From positions 1-26,540 of the IMG/VR virus record IMGVR_UViG_3300008267_007733: a stretch of DNA of 26,540 nucleotides; one strand, written 5' to 3'. The notes under the pieces are model-generated. The model was given only the letters and a program-made list of their open reading frames with translations. It did not search any database and was not told the origin of the DNA. Origin of the DNA: a virus. Below are positions 9,581 through 16,539 of this stretch, one piece after another (position 1 is the first letter of the stretch; the number at the start of each line of letters is the position of its first letter). The position numbers were made by a program, and so were the translations under genes.

Positions 9581-9589
9581 TATAAATAT
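9581..9589 (-). promoter_or_regulatory. Promoter-like ATATTTATA upstream of tape measure gene
   Basis: Coding strand reads ATATTTATA followed by TAAAAA, 15 bases before the tape-measure ATG and just after the stop at 9597. It is one of seven identical 9-mers upstream of genes in this window. Promoter function is inferred from recurrence and position. Confidence 0.5.
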
Positions 9590-9596
9590 TTACTAG

Positions 9597-9893
9597 TTAT
9601 TTTTTAGGTGGTCGCGATGGCGTAGATGGTTGAGATCGTTTGCTTCTTTTATTTTTAGCAGCATCGGCAAGTTTCTTTTGGTGATCTTCTCGTTCTTCTA
9701 GTATTCGTTTAACATGTTTCATCCAACGGCGTCGTAAAAATATTGGCATATTGTATAATGTATCCCAGTCCCAACGACCATCGCCGTGCCAAATCATATT
9801 GAATAAATTGTCGTGTAAAAATACTCGGTCTTCTGGTTTAAAACCAAAAAAGGTCTGATCCAAGTTGAAATCCAGATTTGAAGGTGCCTCCAT
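9597..9893 (-). CDS. Small protein overlapping the gp26-like gene, tail-assembly (gp51/GT-like) candidate
   Basis: A 98-residue protein read in the +1 (or -2) frame relative to the gp26-like gene, overlapping its last 56 bases. I chose the ATG at 9893 because GAAGG lies five bases upstream; a TTG six codons earlier is weaker. Residues 12-50 carry FFGFKPEDRVFLHDNLFNMI, then RWDWDTLYNMPIFLRRRW. This resembles small proteins following the T4 baseplate-family gene in other T4-like phages. The C-terminus is very basic (KKLADAAKNKRSKRS) and probably disordered. Its place between tube and tape measure is where many phages encode a tail-assembly chaperone pair joined by a programmed frameshift. A T-run in the overlap could permit a fusion product (see findings). 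Confidence 0.75.
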   Translation of the reverse strand: MEAPSNLDFNLDQTFFGFKPEDRVFLHDNLFNMIWHGDGRWDWDTLYNMPIFLRRRWMKHVKRILEEREDHQKKLADAAKNKRSKRSQPSTPSRPPKK

Positions 9894-10596
9894 TTTCACC
9901 TTCGAATTCAAAAGTTAAATCTATACCCGGGACGTTTTCTAAATAATATGAACGAAAATCTCGAGAATCTTTAGCTAATAATTCATATCGAATAAAATTT
10001 TCAATATCAGATGTTGCTCTAGTTTCATTTACTTGTTTGATTATGGTTGCTAACATTTCAGTTACTGATGAATTTAGCATATCTAATTTAATATTATATG
10101 AAAACTTAATTTTATTTCCATTGATATCATAATCAAATTCACCGTTTGCATCAGATTGTAAATCAAATGATTTAAAACCAACGCTTCGTAAATCTATAGA
10201 ACGTTCCAACATGTTGCCTGTTTCTGGATCTTTCATTTGGACTGGATAATCAGCACCATATGATAAGATACGAGCATATATGATCAATCCGTTTTTGTCA
10301 AAGGTTGAAATTTCTTGTACATTTACGCCTTCTGTTACAATAATGGATTCTAATAATTTATCAAAAACTACGCCGTTCTTGATGTAAGATGTATTAGTTA
10401 AAATATCTTCATCATATGCAGTCATATAACGCATTTCAATTTGGCCGGAGCGAAGTGGAGATGATTCTGGATATATTTTGCCAGCACTTGCTAATGAAAC
10501 AATAATACTTGGCAATGTGCTTCGTTTTTTAGTTTCATAACGTTGTTTTGCTAACTCAATAATGTTTGGATCAATTTTATTAGTATGTGTACTCAT
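9838..10596 (-). CDS. T4 baseplate-family protein (gp26-like)
   Basis: A 252-residue protein. Residues 28-115 match the T4 baseplate family (gp26 group) as I remember it: LPSIIVSL at the start of the domain, then IEMRYMTAYDEDILTNTSYI, then GVVFDKLLESIIV and ARILSYGADYPV. T4 gp26 is about 208 residues and belongs to the baseplate hub and its assembly. The last residues (SDLFWF) are encoded over a run of six T. The start has AAGGA five to six bases upstream and a promoter-like ATATTTATA before that, itself just downstream of the tube terminator. Located between tube and tape measure, it could also act as the tail-assembly chaperone of this phage; that part is inference. Confidence 0.8.
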   Translation of the reverse strand: MSTHTNKIDPNIIELAKQRYETKKRSTLPSIIVSLASAGKIYPESSPLRSGQIEMRYMTAYDEDILTNTSYIKNGVVFDKLLESIIVTEGVNVQEISTFDKNGLIIYARILSYGADYPVQMKDPETGNMLERSIDLRSVGFKSFDLQSDANGEFDYDINGNKIKFSYNIKLDMLNSSVTEMLATIIKQVNETRATSDIENFIRYELLAKDSRDFRSYYLENVPGIDLTFEFEGENGGTFKSGFQLGSDLFWF

Positions 10597-10618
10597 ATAT
10601 TCCTTATATAACCTTTAT

Positions 10619-10627
10619 TATAAATAT
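10619..10627 (-). promoter_or_regulatory. Promoter-like ATATTTATA upstream of gp26-like gene
   Basis: Coding strand ATATTTATA-ATAAAGG, about 22 bases before the ATG and immediately downstream of the terminator after the tube gene. A promoter right after a terminator is the expected arrangement for a new transcript. Confidence 0.55.
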
Positions 10628-10637
10628 GTGCGAACAT

Positions 10638-10665
10638 AAAAAAAGCCCCTTAAATTGGGGCTTTT
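10638..10665 (-). terminator. Rho-independent terminator after tail tube gene
   Basis: On the minus strand, AAAAGCCCC, a loop of AATTTAA, then GGGGCTTTTTTT. The four G-C pairs are extended by A-T pairs and end in a T tract. It begins about 20 bases after the tube stop codon and precedes the next promoter-like element. The flanking A and T tracts would let it work in both directions. Confidence 0.9.
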
Positions 10666-10683
10666 GAAATAGTTTATTCTGAA

Positions 10684-11205
10684 TTAGTAGTTTAAGAATG
10701 CCCAATCAAACTGAATAGTTAATTCAATTTCTTGTACAGCATCGCTACTCCAATCAAAAGTACCAAATCCAGCGCTAGTAATAAATGCACCTTTAAGGAT
10801 CCATTCTTCAATTACTTCGCCAAGCGGTGATAGTTGATGTAAACGAATTTCTTTTTTGTAAAATGATGAATAACCATCGCGACCTGTTGCAGATTCGTGA
10901 TGCAAACGAACCCATTCCATTACTGCTTGTGCTCCCGATGGAACAATTGCATCATACAATGTCATCGTAATGGTGTCCCATGCATGTTTTCCAGCAACGT
11001 AACGTTTAACGTTAATCATATCTAATTCAACAGCTGTGTTTGTGATTGTCGGCTTACCAGAAGCTTTTACTAAATATGATGGAATGTCATTCATTTCTAA
11101 AATAAAATGATGTTGGCGTTTCGGTTCCCACGAAAATGCTTTGTCAAAAATATCAACATCTTCAACAAGAGCTAAATTTGGATTGACTTGATCTATTAAT
11201 GCCAT
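10684..11205 (-). CDS. Tail tube protein (gp19-like)
   Basis: A 173-residue protein in the size range of T4 gp19 (163). It builds the inner tube of the contractile tail by stacking hexamer rings. The family pattern is visible in FSWEPKRQHHFILEMNDIPS (about 24-43), the central beta strands with AWDTITMTLYDAIVPSGAQA (75-94), WVRLHHESATGRDGY, and the C-terminal FDWSSDAVQEIELTIQFDWA. The start has a good AGGAAAG site. It is flanked on both sides by terminators and has its own promoter-like element, so it seems to be transcribed as a single gene. This suits a protein needed in high copy. Confidence 0.9.
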   Translation of the reverse strand: MALIDQVNPNLALVEDVDIFDKAFSWEPKRQHHFILEMNDIPSYLVKASGKPTITNTAVELDMINVKRYVAGKHAWDTITMTLYDAIVPSGAQAVMEWVRLHHESATGRDGYSSFYKKEIRLHQLSPLGEVIEEWILKGAFITSAGFGTFDWSSDAVQEIELTIQFDWAFLNY

Positions 11206-11225
11206 TTTGCTTTCCTATTTTTTAA

Positions 11226-11234
11226 TATAAATAT
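11226..11234 (-). promoter_or_regulatory. Promoter-like ATATTTATA upstream of tail tube gene
   Basis: Coding strand ATATTTATA-TTAAAA, about 20 bases before the tube ATG and just downstream of the sheath terminator. Same 9-mer as at six other gene starts here. Confidence 0.55.
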
Positions 11235-11243
11235 CGCGAATGT

Positions 11244-11272
11244 AAAAAAAGGCAGAGCGAACCCTGCCTTTT
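11244..11272 (-). terminator. Rho-independent terminator after tail sheath gene
   Basis: On the minus strand, AAAAGGCAG, an eight-base loop (GGTTCGCT), then CTGCCTTTTTTT. A five-pair GC stem plus A-T extension and a T run, starting about 20 bases after the sheath stop. It separates sheath from tube transcription. Confidence 0.9.
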
Positions 11273-11291
11273 CCGAATCAATTTAATTTTA

Positions 11292-13775
11292 CTATTCTGG
11301 GAATGTTGCGCCCGTAGGTTGAATATTGAAATCTAATATGATAAATTCTGCCGTTCTTGTTGGTTGAAGGAAGATTTGACCATATAAAATATTCTGATCA
11401 ATCAAGTCCGGTGTGTTGTTTGTTTGATCCATAACAACGCGGAATGCATAAAGGCCTTGATTGGCTCTTACTTGTTCCATGTATGGGTTAACAATGCTTA
11501 AGAAACGGTTACGTGTTGCATTTGTATTTTGTTCAAACACTAAATAACGAGTTGAAGATGCAATAAATTTCTTAACTGCAATCAACAAGCGGCGCACATT
11601 AACGCGGTCTAATGCACTTGGTCGAGCCTGTAGTGTCTTTTGACCCCAAACAACAATTCCATCGTTTAAGAAGTTCGCAATAGGATTAATACGAGCTTCA
11701 TACAATGTATCACGATCTGATTGTGATAATTTAAGATATGTGTCTGTTGCAGTAATCAAACCACGATTCAAACCTGCAGGTGCATACCATGGAGCTTGCG
11801 TGTTATCATTGAATGCCAATACTCCTGGAATAAGAGTTGATGGTGGTACCCAAGTTGGAATATTATTTGCACCCGTAATGCGAAGCCATGGCCAATATGC
11901 TGCTGTATAATTGCTATCCAATGATGTTACTTGATTAACTGCGGTATTGATTGAATCAGTTAATCTATTAGTATCCATCACAAAGAATGTATCTTGACGA
12001 GTTTCAGCCAATGTGCGAGCTAATCCAGTTACATATGGATGCAAACTATCAATAATACCAGGCGTAACAAGTAAGTTCATATCATAGTAATCAGCATTGC
12101 TTAACAATGTAAATGCTTTGTTATATGATTTAGTACCTGTTGATGTTGCTGCTGAACAATTGAAACCAAATGTATTTGTTGCACTAATATACTGCCCTGA
12201 ATATTTTTTCAAGTTTGGTTTAGCTCCATCAAATCCTCCCTGGAATGGAAGAATGAATTTACGAGTTGATGTTGCAACATTTGTAGTAAACGTACCAGCA
12301 ACCAATGCAGATTGTAATGAACCTGAATATGCTGTCGTAATTGTTGGGAAACCTGCATCTGCATCTTGACTTACATCACCTAAATAAAAATCTGAGTTGC
12401 TACCTGTATTCGAACCCGATGTTGGAATTGGAGCTAAATAGTTCATGTTATTTTGAACGGTAAAATTGAATCCAAAATAATTGTTACTATTATATGTACT
12501 AGATACAACTTGTGATGTAGCATATGTTGCTGGACGAATATTCAATGAACCCGATGCCATTGGAATTGGTGTAGATAATGAACGGAATCCAAATGGAACT
12601 AAAGCAGGGTCAATCAAACGATCTGCTACATTTGCATCTACTTCTACTCGTATGTATTTTGAAATATTTGGATAATCTCCATTGATAAGAAGTTGATTTG
12701 AATCATTAACTGTTTGATAACGATTACCAATTCTTCTTGCAATATAGTTTGGAGATGTAGGATCTAAATTAACATTTAAATATGTTTCTACAATATCCGG
12801 TGCACCATCAGTGTCTTGTGATGAATAAGGTGAATTCAAAAGACCAGGTGCAGGAGTTGATGTATTAACTCGACGTACTTCAACCGTAAATGATCCATAA
12901 CCATTTGGATCTGGGGTTTCTGATCCTAATTTAATGTCACGAATACCAACTTTGGTTTCATAGTTAACTGATGTACCATGTGATAAAGTATGGAAACGGA
13001 ACAAGTTTCTAGTAATTGAACCAATTTTTTGTGATGTAATCCATGGTGTTGACGCAGTTTGATAATCTTGCAAAAATTCAAAATTTGAAAGTTTTGCTAA
13101 TTCCATAGTAACGTCACCTAAGTTATTAAATAAACTTGATGCATTAAGATTTTCATACTGAACATAAACTGGATAGTTTACTGATTTAGGATCACGTTGG
13201 AAAACTTTTGCAACATATTCATTGTTTGTAGAAACAATTGATGCTGAAATTGCTGTACCTTCAGTTGCTAAAAATGCGCCGCTAAATCCAATTGCTGAAT
13301 CAGCACCTGCTGCATATGATCCTGAAATTTTAATTGCAAATGACCCAGAACCGCCATTAAGCAATACTGAATCTTCGAATAATGCTGTTGCACCATCCGA
13401 TGTTACTGCTTGAGTTGGATGAAGTACATGTGTTACAGCTTGTACTGCTGATGCACCCGAACCTGATTTTGCAATGATTGCTAATGCACCGTTAGTTAAA
13501 TAATATCCATCTTCATACAACAAACGTGTTACTGTAATTACATTGCCGCCTTTAGCTAAATAATCTTGAACTACATATGGTACATATGAATCTGTAGTTG
13601 TTGGTCCAAATACTTCTTGAAATTGACCAAAACTAGTAATTTGTGTCGGGATGAGCGCAGGACCTTTTACGGTTGGGCCTACAATTGCCGCGCCAATTTG
13701 TGCAACGCCTCCAGCTAAAAACGATTGATCTACTTCGTTCGTAAATACGCCTGGAGAAACTATTCTTTCTGCCAT
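11292..13775 (-). CDS. Tail sheath protein (gp18-like)
   Basis: An 827-residue contractile sheath subunit. The N-terminus MAERIVSPGVFTNEVDQSF is typical of gp18 proteins and probably links neighbouring subunits. The C-terminal third holds the conserved polymerising domain: FFVMDTNRL, WYAPAGLNRG, then ARINPIANFLNDGIVVWGQK and RPSALDRVNVRRLL, ending in AEFIILDFNIQPTGA. T4 gp18 is 659 residues, so this protein carries about 170 extra residues, most likely in the surface-exposed middle domains (about 100-480). A strong Shine-Dalgarno (AGGAG) precedes the start. Promoter-like element upstream and terminator downstream make it a single-gene unit. It has only one cysteine that I can find. Confidence 0.95.
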   Translation of the reverse strand: MAERIVSPGVFTNEVDQSFLAGGVAQIGAAIVGPTVKGPALIPTQITSFGQFQEVFGPTTTDSYVPYVVQDYLAKGGNVITVTRLLYEDGYYLTNGALAIIAKSGSGASAVQAVTHVLHPTQAVTSDGATALFEDSVLLNGGSGSFAIKISGSYAAGADSAIGFSGAFLATEGTAISASIVSTNNEYVAKVFQRDPKSVNYPVYVQYENLNASSLFNNLGDVTMELAKLSNFEFLQDYQTASTPWITSQKIGSITRNLFRFHTLSHGTSVNYETKVGIRDIKLGSETPDPNGYGSFTVEVRRVNTSTPAPGLLNSPYSSQDTDGAPDIVETYLNVNLDPTSPNYIARRIGNRYQTVNDSNQLLINGDYPNISKYIRVEVDANVADRLIDPALVPFGFRSLSTPIPMASGSLNIRPATYATSQVVSSTYNSNNYFGFNFTVQNNMNYLAPIPTSGSNTGSNSDFYLGDVSQDADAGFPTITTAYSGSLQSALVAGTFTTNVATSTRKFILPFQGGFDGAKPNLKKYSGQYISATNTFGFNCSAATSTGTKSYNKAFTLLSNADYYDMNLLVTPGIIDSLHPYVTGLARTLAETRQDTFFVMDTNRLTDSINTAVNQVTSLDSNYTAAYWPWLRITGANNIPTWVPPSTLIPGVLAFNDNTQAPWYAPAGLNRGLITATDTYLKLSQSDRDTLYEARINPIANFLNDGIVVWGQKTLQARPSALDRVNVRRLLIAVKKFIASSTRYLVFEQNTNATRNRFLSIVNPYMEQVRANQGLYAFRVVMDQTNNTPDLIDQNILYGQIFLQPTRTAEFIILDFNIQPTGATFPE

Positions 13776-13796
13776 TATTATACTCCTATAAATTTT

Positions 13797-13809
13797 TATT
13801 TATAAATAT
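13797..13809 (-). promoter_or_regulatory. Promoter-like ATATTTATA / TATAAATA upstream of tail sheath gene
   Basis: The coding strand carries ATATTTATAAATA, which contains the recurring ATATTTATA and also an exact TATAAATA, the T4 late promoter core. It lies about 21 bases before the sheath ATG, just after the stop of the preceding gene. Strongest promoter candidate in the window. Confidence 0.6.
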
Positions 13810-13813
13810 AGGA

Positions 13814-14095
13814 TTATTGGGTCAAACCATCTTCTGGCGTAAATGTTCCGTCGGCAATATTGATTTGTCCGTCGCCGTAACGCTCGCGCATTTTTTGCAT
13901 TAGTTCAGCTTCTTGTTCTCGTAACGCTTCAAATTCATTTAACAAACGTTGTTGTTCTTGATCTAATCGTTTTGCACGTGCATCAACAATTGATTTATCA
14001 ATTACGATAGTTCCAATTGTATTAGCATTTTGTACAAATAATTCTCTCAATTTTTGAATTTCATCTAAATGTTCTTTGTCTAATTTTTTTGTCAT
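13814..14095 (-). CDS. Unknown small coiled-coil protein
   Basis: A 93-residue, strongly charged protein. Residues 1-75 are dominated by Glu, Gln, Leu, Lys and Arg (for example DQEQQRLLNEFEALREQEAE), giving a predicted long coiled coil. The last 15 residues (DGQINIADGTFTPEDG) are probably extended. AAGGAAA precedes the ATG. It lies between the glycosyltransferase and sheath genes, 18 bases after the former. I know no function for it; small coiled-coil proteins at this site may be assembly factors or minor virion parts. Confidence 0.75.
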   Translation of the reverse strand: MTKKLDKEHLDEIQKLRELFVQNANTIGTIVIDKSIVDARAKRLDQEQQRLLNEFEALREQEAELMQKMRERYGDGQINIADGTFTPEDGLTQ

Positions 14096-14113
14096 TGTTT
14101 CCTTTTATTAATT

Positions 14114-14992
14114 TTAAATTTCTTTTATAATTTTTGATATATCAAACATTTCTTCCAAACTAAAATATGGACATTCGTGAGTTACACCTTCAAATGAATA
14201 ATCAAATAAATATGAATCTATCAATTTAACTGTGTTTGTTGGTGGGTTCGCTTCGATATTTTTATGCAATGAATAACCAAAGTTTTTAGCAGATGTCCCA
14301 ATCCAAAATACATTTGATTGCAGATTCATTGCAGCTGCTGCATGTTGCAAACAAGAATCAATTAAAATTCTTTTATCTGCAACTGCTAACAATGCAAATA
14401 ACTCCATTGCCGATGTTTGATAATCAATAATTTCAGCACCTTCAATTTTTAATGATGATGGTTTACATATTTGAATGATATGATGCGTTTCTTTGTATTT
14501 GTCTGCAAGTTGTTTGGATATATTAAATGGAATATCTCTAGTCCATGAATATTCTAAATTGCTATTTAATGGTCCGCCGTTTGTTTGAATTAATAAAATT
14601 GGTTTTTCTCGTTGCCAATTTATTGAATTTCTTTGTTGAACAAAATTAAAATTTAAAACTGGCATTTGAAAATCATATTTAATATCTAATATCTTGCACC
14701 AGTTTGCAATTAAATGTTTATTCTTTAAAATGTGTTGAGTTTCAAAATACGGTTCATGTCTAAAAATAAGTGTATCTTTATCTTTGATATAATCATCATA
14801 AAAATACTGTGTAACGCCTAGTTTATAAACACGATATACAGCTGGATGATTTAGAAATACTTCAGGGTATGATGCTACTACTACAATTTTTCTATCAGAA
14901 TATTTTTCTTGTAAACTGTTTAACAATGCAGTACCGGCAACGTTCTTACCTAAACCGCCTTCAATATGCCAAACTATATATTTTTCTTCCAT
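14114..14992 (-). CDS. GT9-like (heptosyltransferase-family) glycosyltransferase
   Basis: A 292-residue protein of apparent GT-B fold. The N-terminus has IEGGLGKNVAGTALLNSL (10-27), the glycine-rich start seen in family 9 glycosyltransferases. It is followed by an alternating beta/alpha run with VVVASYPEVFLNHPAVYRVY. The C-terminal half has ILLIQTNGG, HIIQICKPS and LIDSCLQHAAAAMN (210-223) with VFWIGTS, matching the donor-binding DSGxxHxAAA region, although Gly is replaced by Cys. Family members move heptose or related sugars onto lipopolysaccharide or protein. Its start overlaps the preceding gene by 19 bases, so it is the last gene of the modification operon. Acceptor and sugar cannot be read from the sequence. 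Confidence 0.7.
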   Translation of the reverse strand: MEEKYIVWHIEGGLGKNVAGTALLNSLQEKYSDRKIVVVASYPEVFLNHPAVYRVYKLGVTQYFYDDYIKDKDTLIFRHEPYFETQHILKNKHLIANWCKILDIKYDFQMPVLNFNFVQQRNSINWQREKPILLIQTNGGPLNSNLEYSWTRDIPFNISKQLADKYKETHHIIQICKPSSLKIEGAEIIDYQTSAMELFALLAVADKRILIDSCLQHAAAAMNLQSNVFWIGTSAKNFGYSLHKNIEANPPTNTVKLIDSYLFDYSFEGVTHECPYFSLEEMFDISKIIKEI

Positions 14993-15438
14993 AATTTTTT
15001 ATTTCCTATTTTAATATATTTGTACCAAATACGTTCGTGAAAAAAATATAAAATGGGTTTAATTAATAATTCTCCAACACCTAACAATGAAGATAACTCT
15101 AAAGAAACACCTAAAGCATAAGCCGTAAATATAGTTGTTATTGTGCCTAAAATACGATATGAAAATGTTTTTAAAATATGACGAGTCATAACAGCATCTT
15201 CTTTTGTTGTTATAACATAAGCTACATTGTTTTGAATATTAACATAACCTTCGCAACTAATATGCCATTTATAATCTTGTAAATCTTCCATCCAATCTTT
15301 TGATGTATATGTATGACCATCCACTATAATATCAGACACTAAAGTTTCTTCACCATCAGCAATTAATCTCCAACGATCATTTTCGCCGGTAGATACTGTA
15401 TTAAATCGAATTTGAAATTTTTTTATTTTTGCTTTCAT
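14974..15438 (-). CDS. Membrane protein with C-terminal DUF2061-like domain
   Basis: A 154-residue protein in two parts. Residues 1-80 are soluble and beta-rich (FQIRFNTVSTGENDRWRLI, later YKWHISCEGYV), like short proteins I recall from other marine phages. Residues 84-142 fit the DUF2061 family: RHILKTFSYRILGTITTIFT, a hydrophobic segment at about 95-112 and another at 114-134, then FFHERIWYKY. It would sit in the host inner membrane with two spans. It starts in an ATGA overlap with the nucleotidyltransferase gene and has AAGG six bases upstream. It is the only clear membrane protein in the window. I believe DUF2061 genes occur near APS kinase genes elsewhere, but could not check this. Confidence 0.7.
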   Translation of the reverse strand: MKAKIKKFQIRFNTVSTGENDRWRLIADGEETLVSDIIVDGHTYTSKDWMEDLQDYKWHISCEGYVNIQNNVAYVITTKEDAVMTRHILKTFSYRILGTITTIFTAYALGVSLELSSLLGVGELLIKPILYFFHERIWYKYIKIGNKKLWKKNI

Positions 15439-15839
15439 AACTTGCCTTGCATGCGCATTTGTTCTCTAACTTTTGTAGCTGAAATATCTGCAATTTCCGC
15501 CGGCGGAATATGTTCAATAATATCATATCCAACACCTCTGCCAAATTCAATTGAACAAATATCAGGAATAATACTTACTTTAATTCGTCCTTGACTGCAA
15601 AGTTCTTTATATTCATTGCTAATGTTTTTGAGTACTTCTTGAGCATCAAAAGGGTTTGATTCAGTTGTTTCTACATCTCGAATTGCAATCCATACATTTT
15701 TTCCAGCATCCAATGCTTGTTGAAACAACGCTTTATGTCCTGGGTGTAATGGTTGCCATCTTCCAACAAATAATGCATATTGATTTGGTTTAGATTCTAA
15801 TGATGATTTTACGTGAATTTTTTTATCCCAAGTTTGCAT
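15435..15839 (-). CDS. Small HxGH-type nucleotidyltransferase
   Basis: A 134-residue enzyme of the cytidylyltransferase-like superfamily. The ATP-binding signature GRWQPLHPGH is at 26-35 and the second signature ISATKVR at 119-125 (ISSTxxR type). Between them are AIRDVETTESNPF and EFGRGVGYDI. These enzymes join a nucleotide to a phosphate or sulfate group, releasing pyrophosphate. True ATP sulfurylases share the fold and an HxGH motif but are far longer (near 390 residues), so the substrate is open. Its start overlaps the end of the APS kinase gene by 17 bases and its end overlaps the next gene by 4. Making APS for that kinase is the attractive guess; NMN or sugar-phosphate substrates are alternatives. 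Confidence 0.75.
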   Translation of the reverse strand: MQTWDKKIHVKSSLESKPNQYALFVGRWQPLHPGHKALFQQALDAGKNVWIAIRDVETTESNPFDAQEVLKNISNEYKELCSQGRIKVSIIPDICSIEFGRGVGYDIIEHIPPAEIADISATKVREQMRMQGKL

Positions 15840-16260
15840 AACTTTTTATTTTATTTAAACATTCAGTAACTGAACAATTTGTTGTATCTACATCTAAATA
15901 ATTTTCAGTTGGTGCTTGATATGTTTCTACATGAAATTGTTCTCGTCCTCTAATTTCAGAAGTATGAACATAAAACTCTTTTAAAGACTGATTCATTTTA
16001 TCTTTAAATTGATCTCGTTGGTCTTTATATGGCGAAACTAATGACACAACAACATTGCATCCTTTATTGTGTAAAAAATGTGCTATTTTTTGAGCCAATT
16101 CAATATTTTTGCGACGACCTGATTCACTATAATCTTTGTTTTCAAATATAGCTCGTAAGTCATCACCGTCAATATGAAATGTGTTATCTAACTCATTTAA
16201 TAAAGCAGTTGCTAAAACCGTTTTACCATGTCCAGGTTGTCCCGTAAACCAATATATCAT
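15823..16260 (-). CDS. APS kinase-like protein (CysC family)
   Basis: A 145-residue P-loop kinase starting at MIYWFTGQPG; the frame stays open upstream but that stretch overlaps another gene and has no family similarity. The Walker A GQPGHGKT is at 7-14, FHIDGDDLR at 28-36, the substrate-binding RRKN at 49-52 and SLVSPYKDQRD at 73-83, all in the order of APS kinases, which phosphorylate adenylyl sulfate to PAPS. After residue 100, EIRGREQFHVETYQAP replaces the usual CysC ending, so this is a divergent subgroup. It is shorter than cellular CysC (about 200). It begins 17 bases after the 79-residue gene and overlaps the nucleotidyltransferase start. Confidence 0.8.
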   Translation of the reverse strand: MIYWFTGQPGHGKTVLATALLNELDNTFHIDGDDLRAIFENKDYSESGRRKNIELAQKIAHFLHNKGCNVVVSLVSPYKDQRDQFKDKMNQSLKEFYVHTSEIRGREQFHVETYQAPTENYLDVDTTNCSVTECLNKIKSYANLG

Positions 16261-16277
16261 AACTTTTTTAGTTGATT

Positions 16278-16517
16278 TTATGCGGTGTATGTGTTTCCGG
16301 CAGTAATAGCGGCATTGATATCGGTTTTTTGTTGTGTAGTACAACCATCTACAAACCAATCTTTACCCATCATAATTTCAAGATGTTGAACATTACGTTT
16401 TACAGTATCTTTACGATTGTCAGTTGCTTCTTGAGTGATTTCGTTGTTAATTAGATTAACTGAATCAAATGCTGCACTAATATGTTGTTGAATTTGTTCT
16501 GGTGTCGGGGTTTCCAT
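16278..16517 (-). CDS. Unknown conserved small phage protein
   Basis: A 79-residue protein, MRNA start well supported by AAAGGA before the ATG and a promoter-like ATATTTATA upstream. The sequence is helical and polar, with NVQHLEIMMGKDWFVDGCTT near residues 42-61. I recall similar short proteins, of unknown role, in T4-like phages of marine cyanobacteria. No enzyme motif is visible. It is the first gene of the transcript that continues into the APS kinase, nucleotidyltransferase, DUF2061-like and glycosyltransferase genes. Confidence 0.75.
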   Translation of the reverse strand: METPTPEQIQQHISAAFDSVNLINNEITQEATDNRKDTVKRNVQHLEIMMGKDWFVDGCTTQQKTDINAAITAGNTYTA

Positions 16518-16530
16518 GTTATTCCTTTAT

Positions 16531-16539
16531 TATAAATAT
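16531..16539 (-). promoter_or_regulatory. Promoter-like ATATTTATA before the modification operon
   Basis: Coding strand ATATTTATA-ATAAAGG, 13 bases before the ATG of the 79-residue gene and touching the sulfotransferase stop codon. It would start a transcript carrying the kinase, nucleotidyltransferase, membrane protein and glycosyltransferase genes. Confidence 0.55.

Noticed and set aside
9894-9911. TTG start giving 104 residues for the small gene before the tape measure
   Set aside because: The ATG at 9893 has GAAGG at ideal spacing; the TTG lacks one.
15435-15839. Calling the nucleotidyltransferase an ATP sulfurylase outright
   Set aside because: It is about a third of the length of known enzymes and the superfamily has many substrates; only the fold and motifs are supported.
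16261-16359. A longer start for the APS kinase adding 33 residues
   Set aside because: The extension overlaps the end of the 79-residue gene and has an odd Arg/Cys/Tyr-rich composition; the family begins at MIYWFTG.
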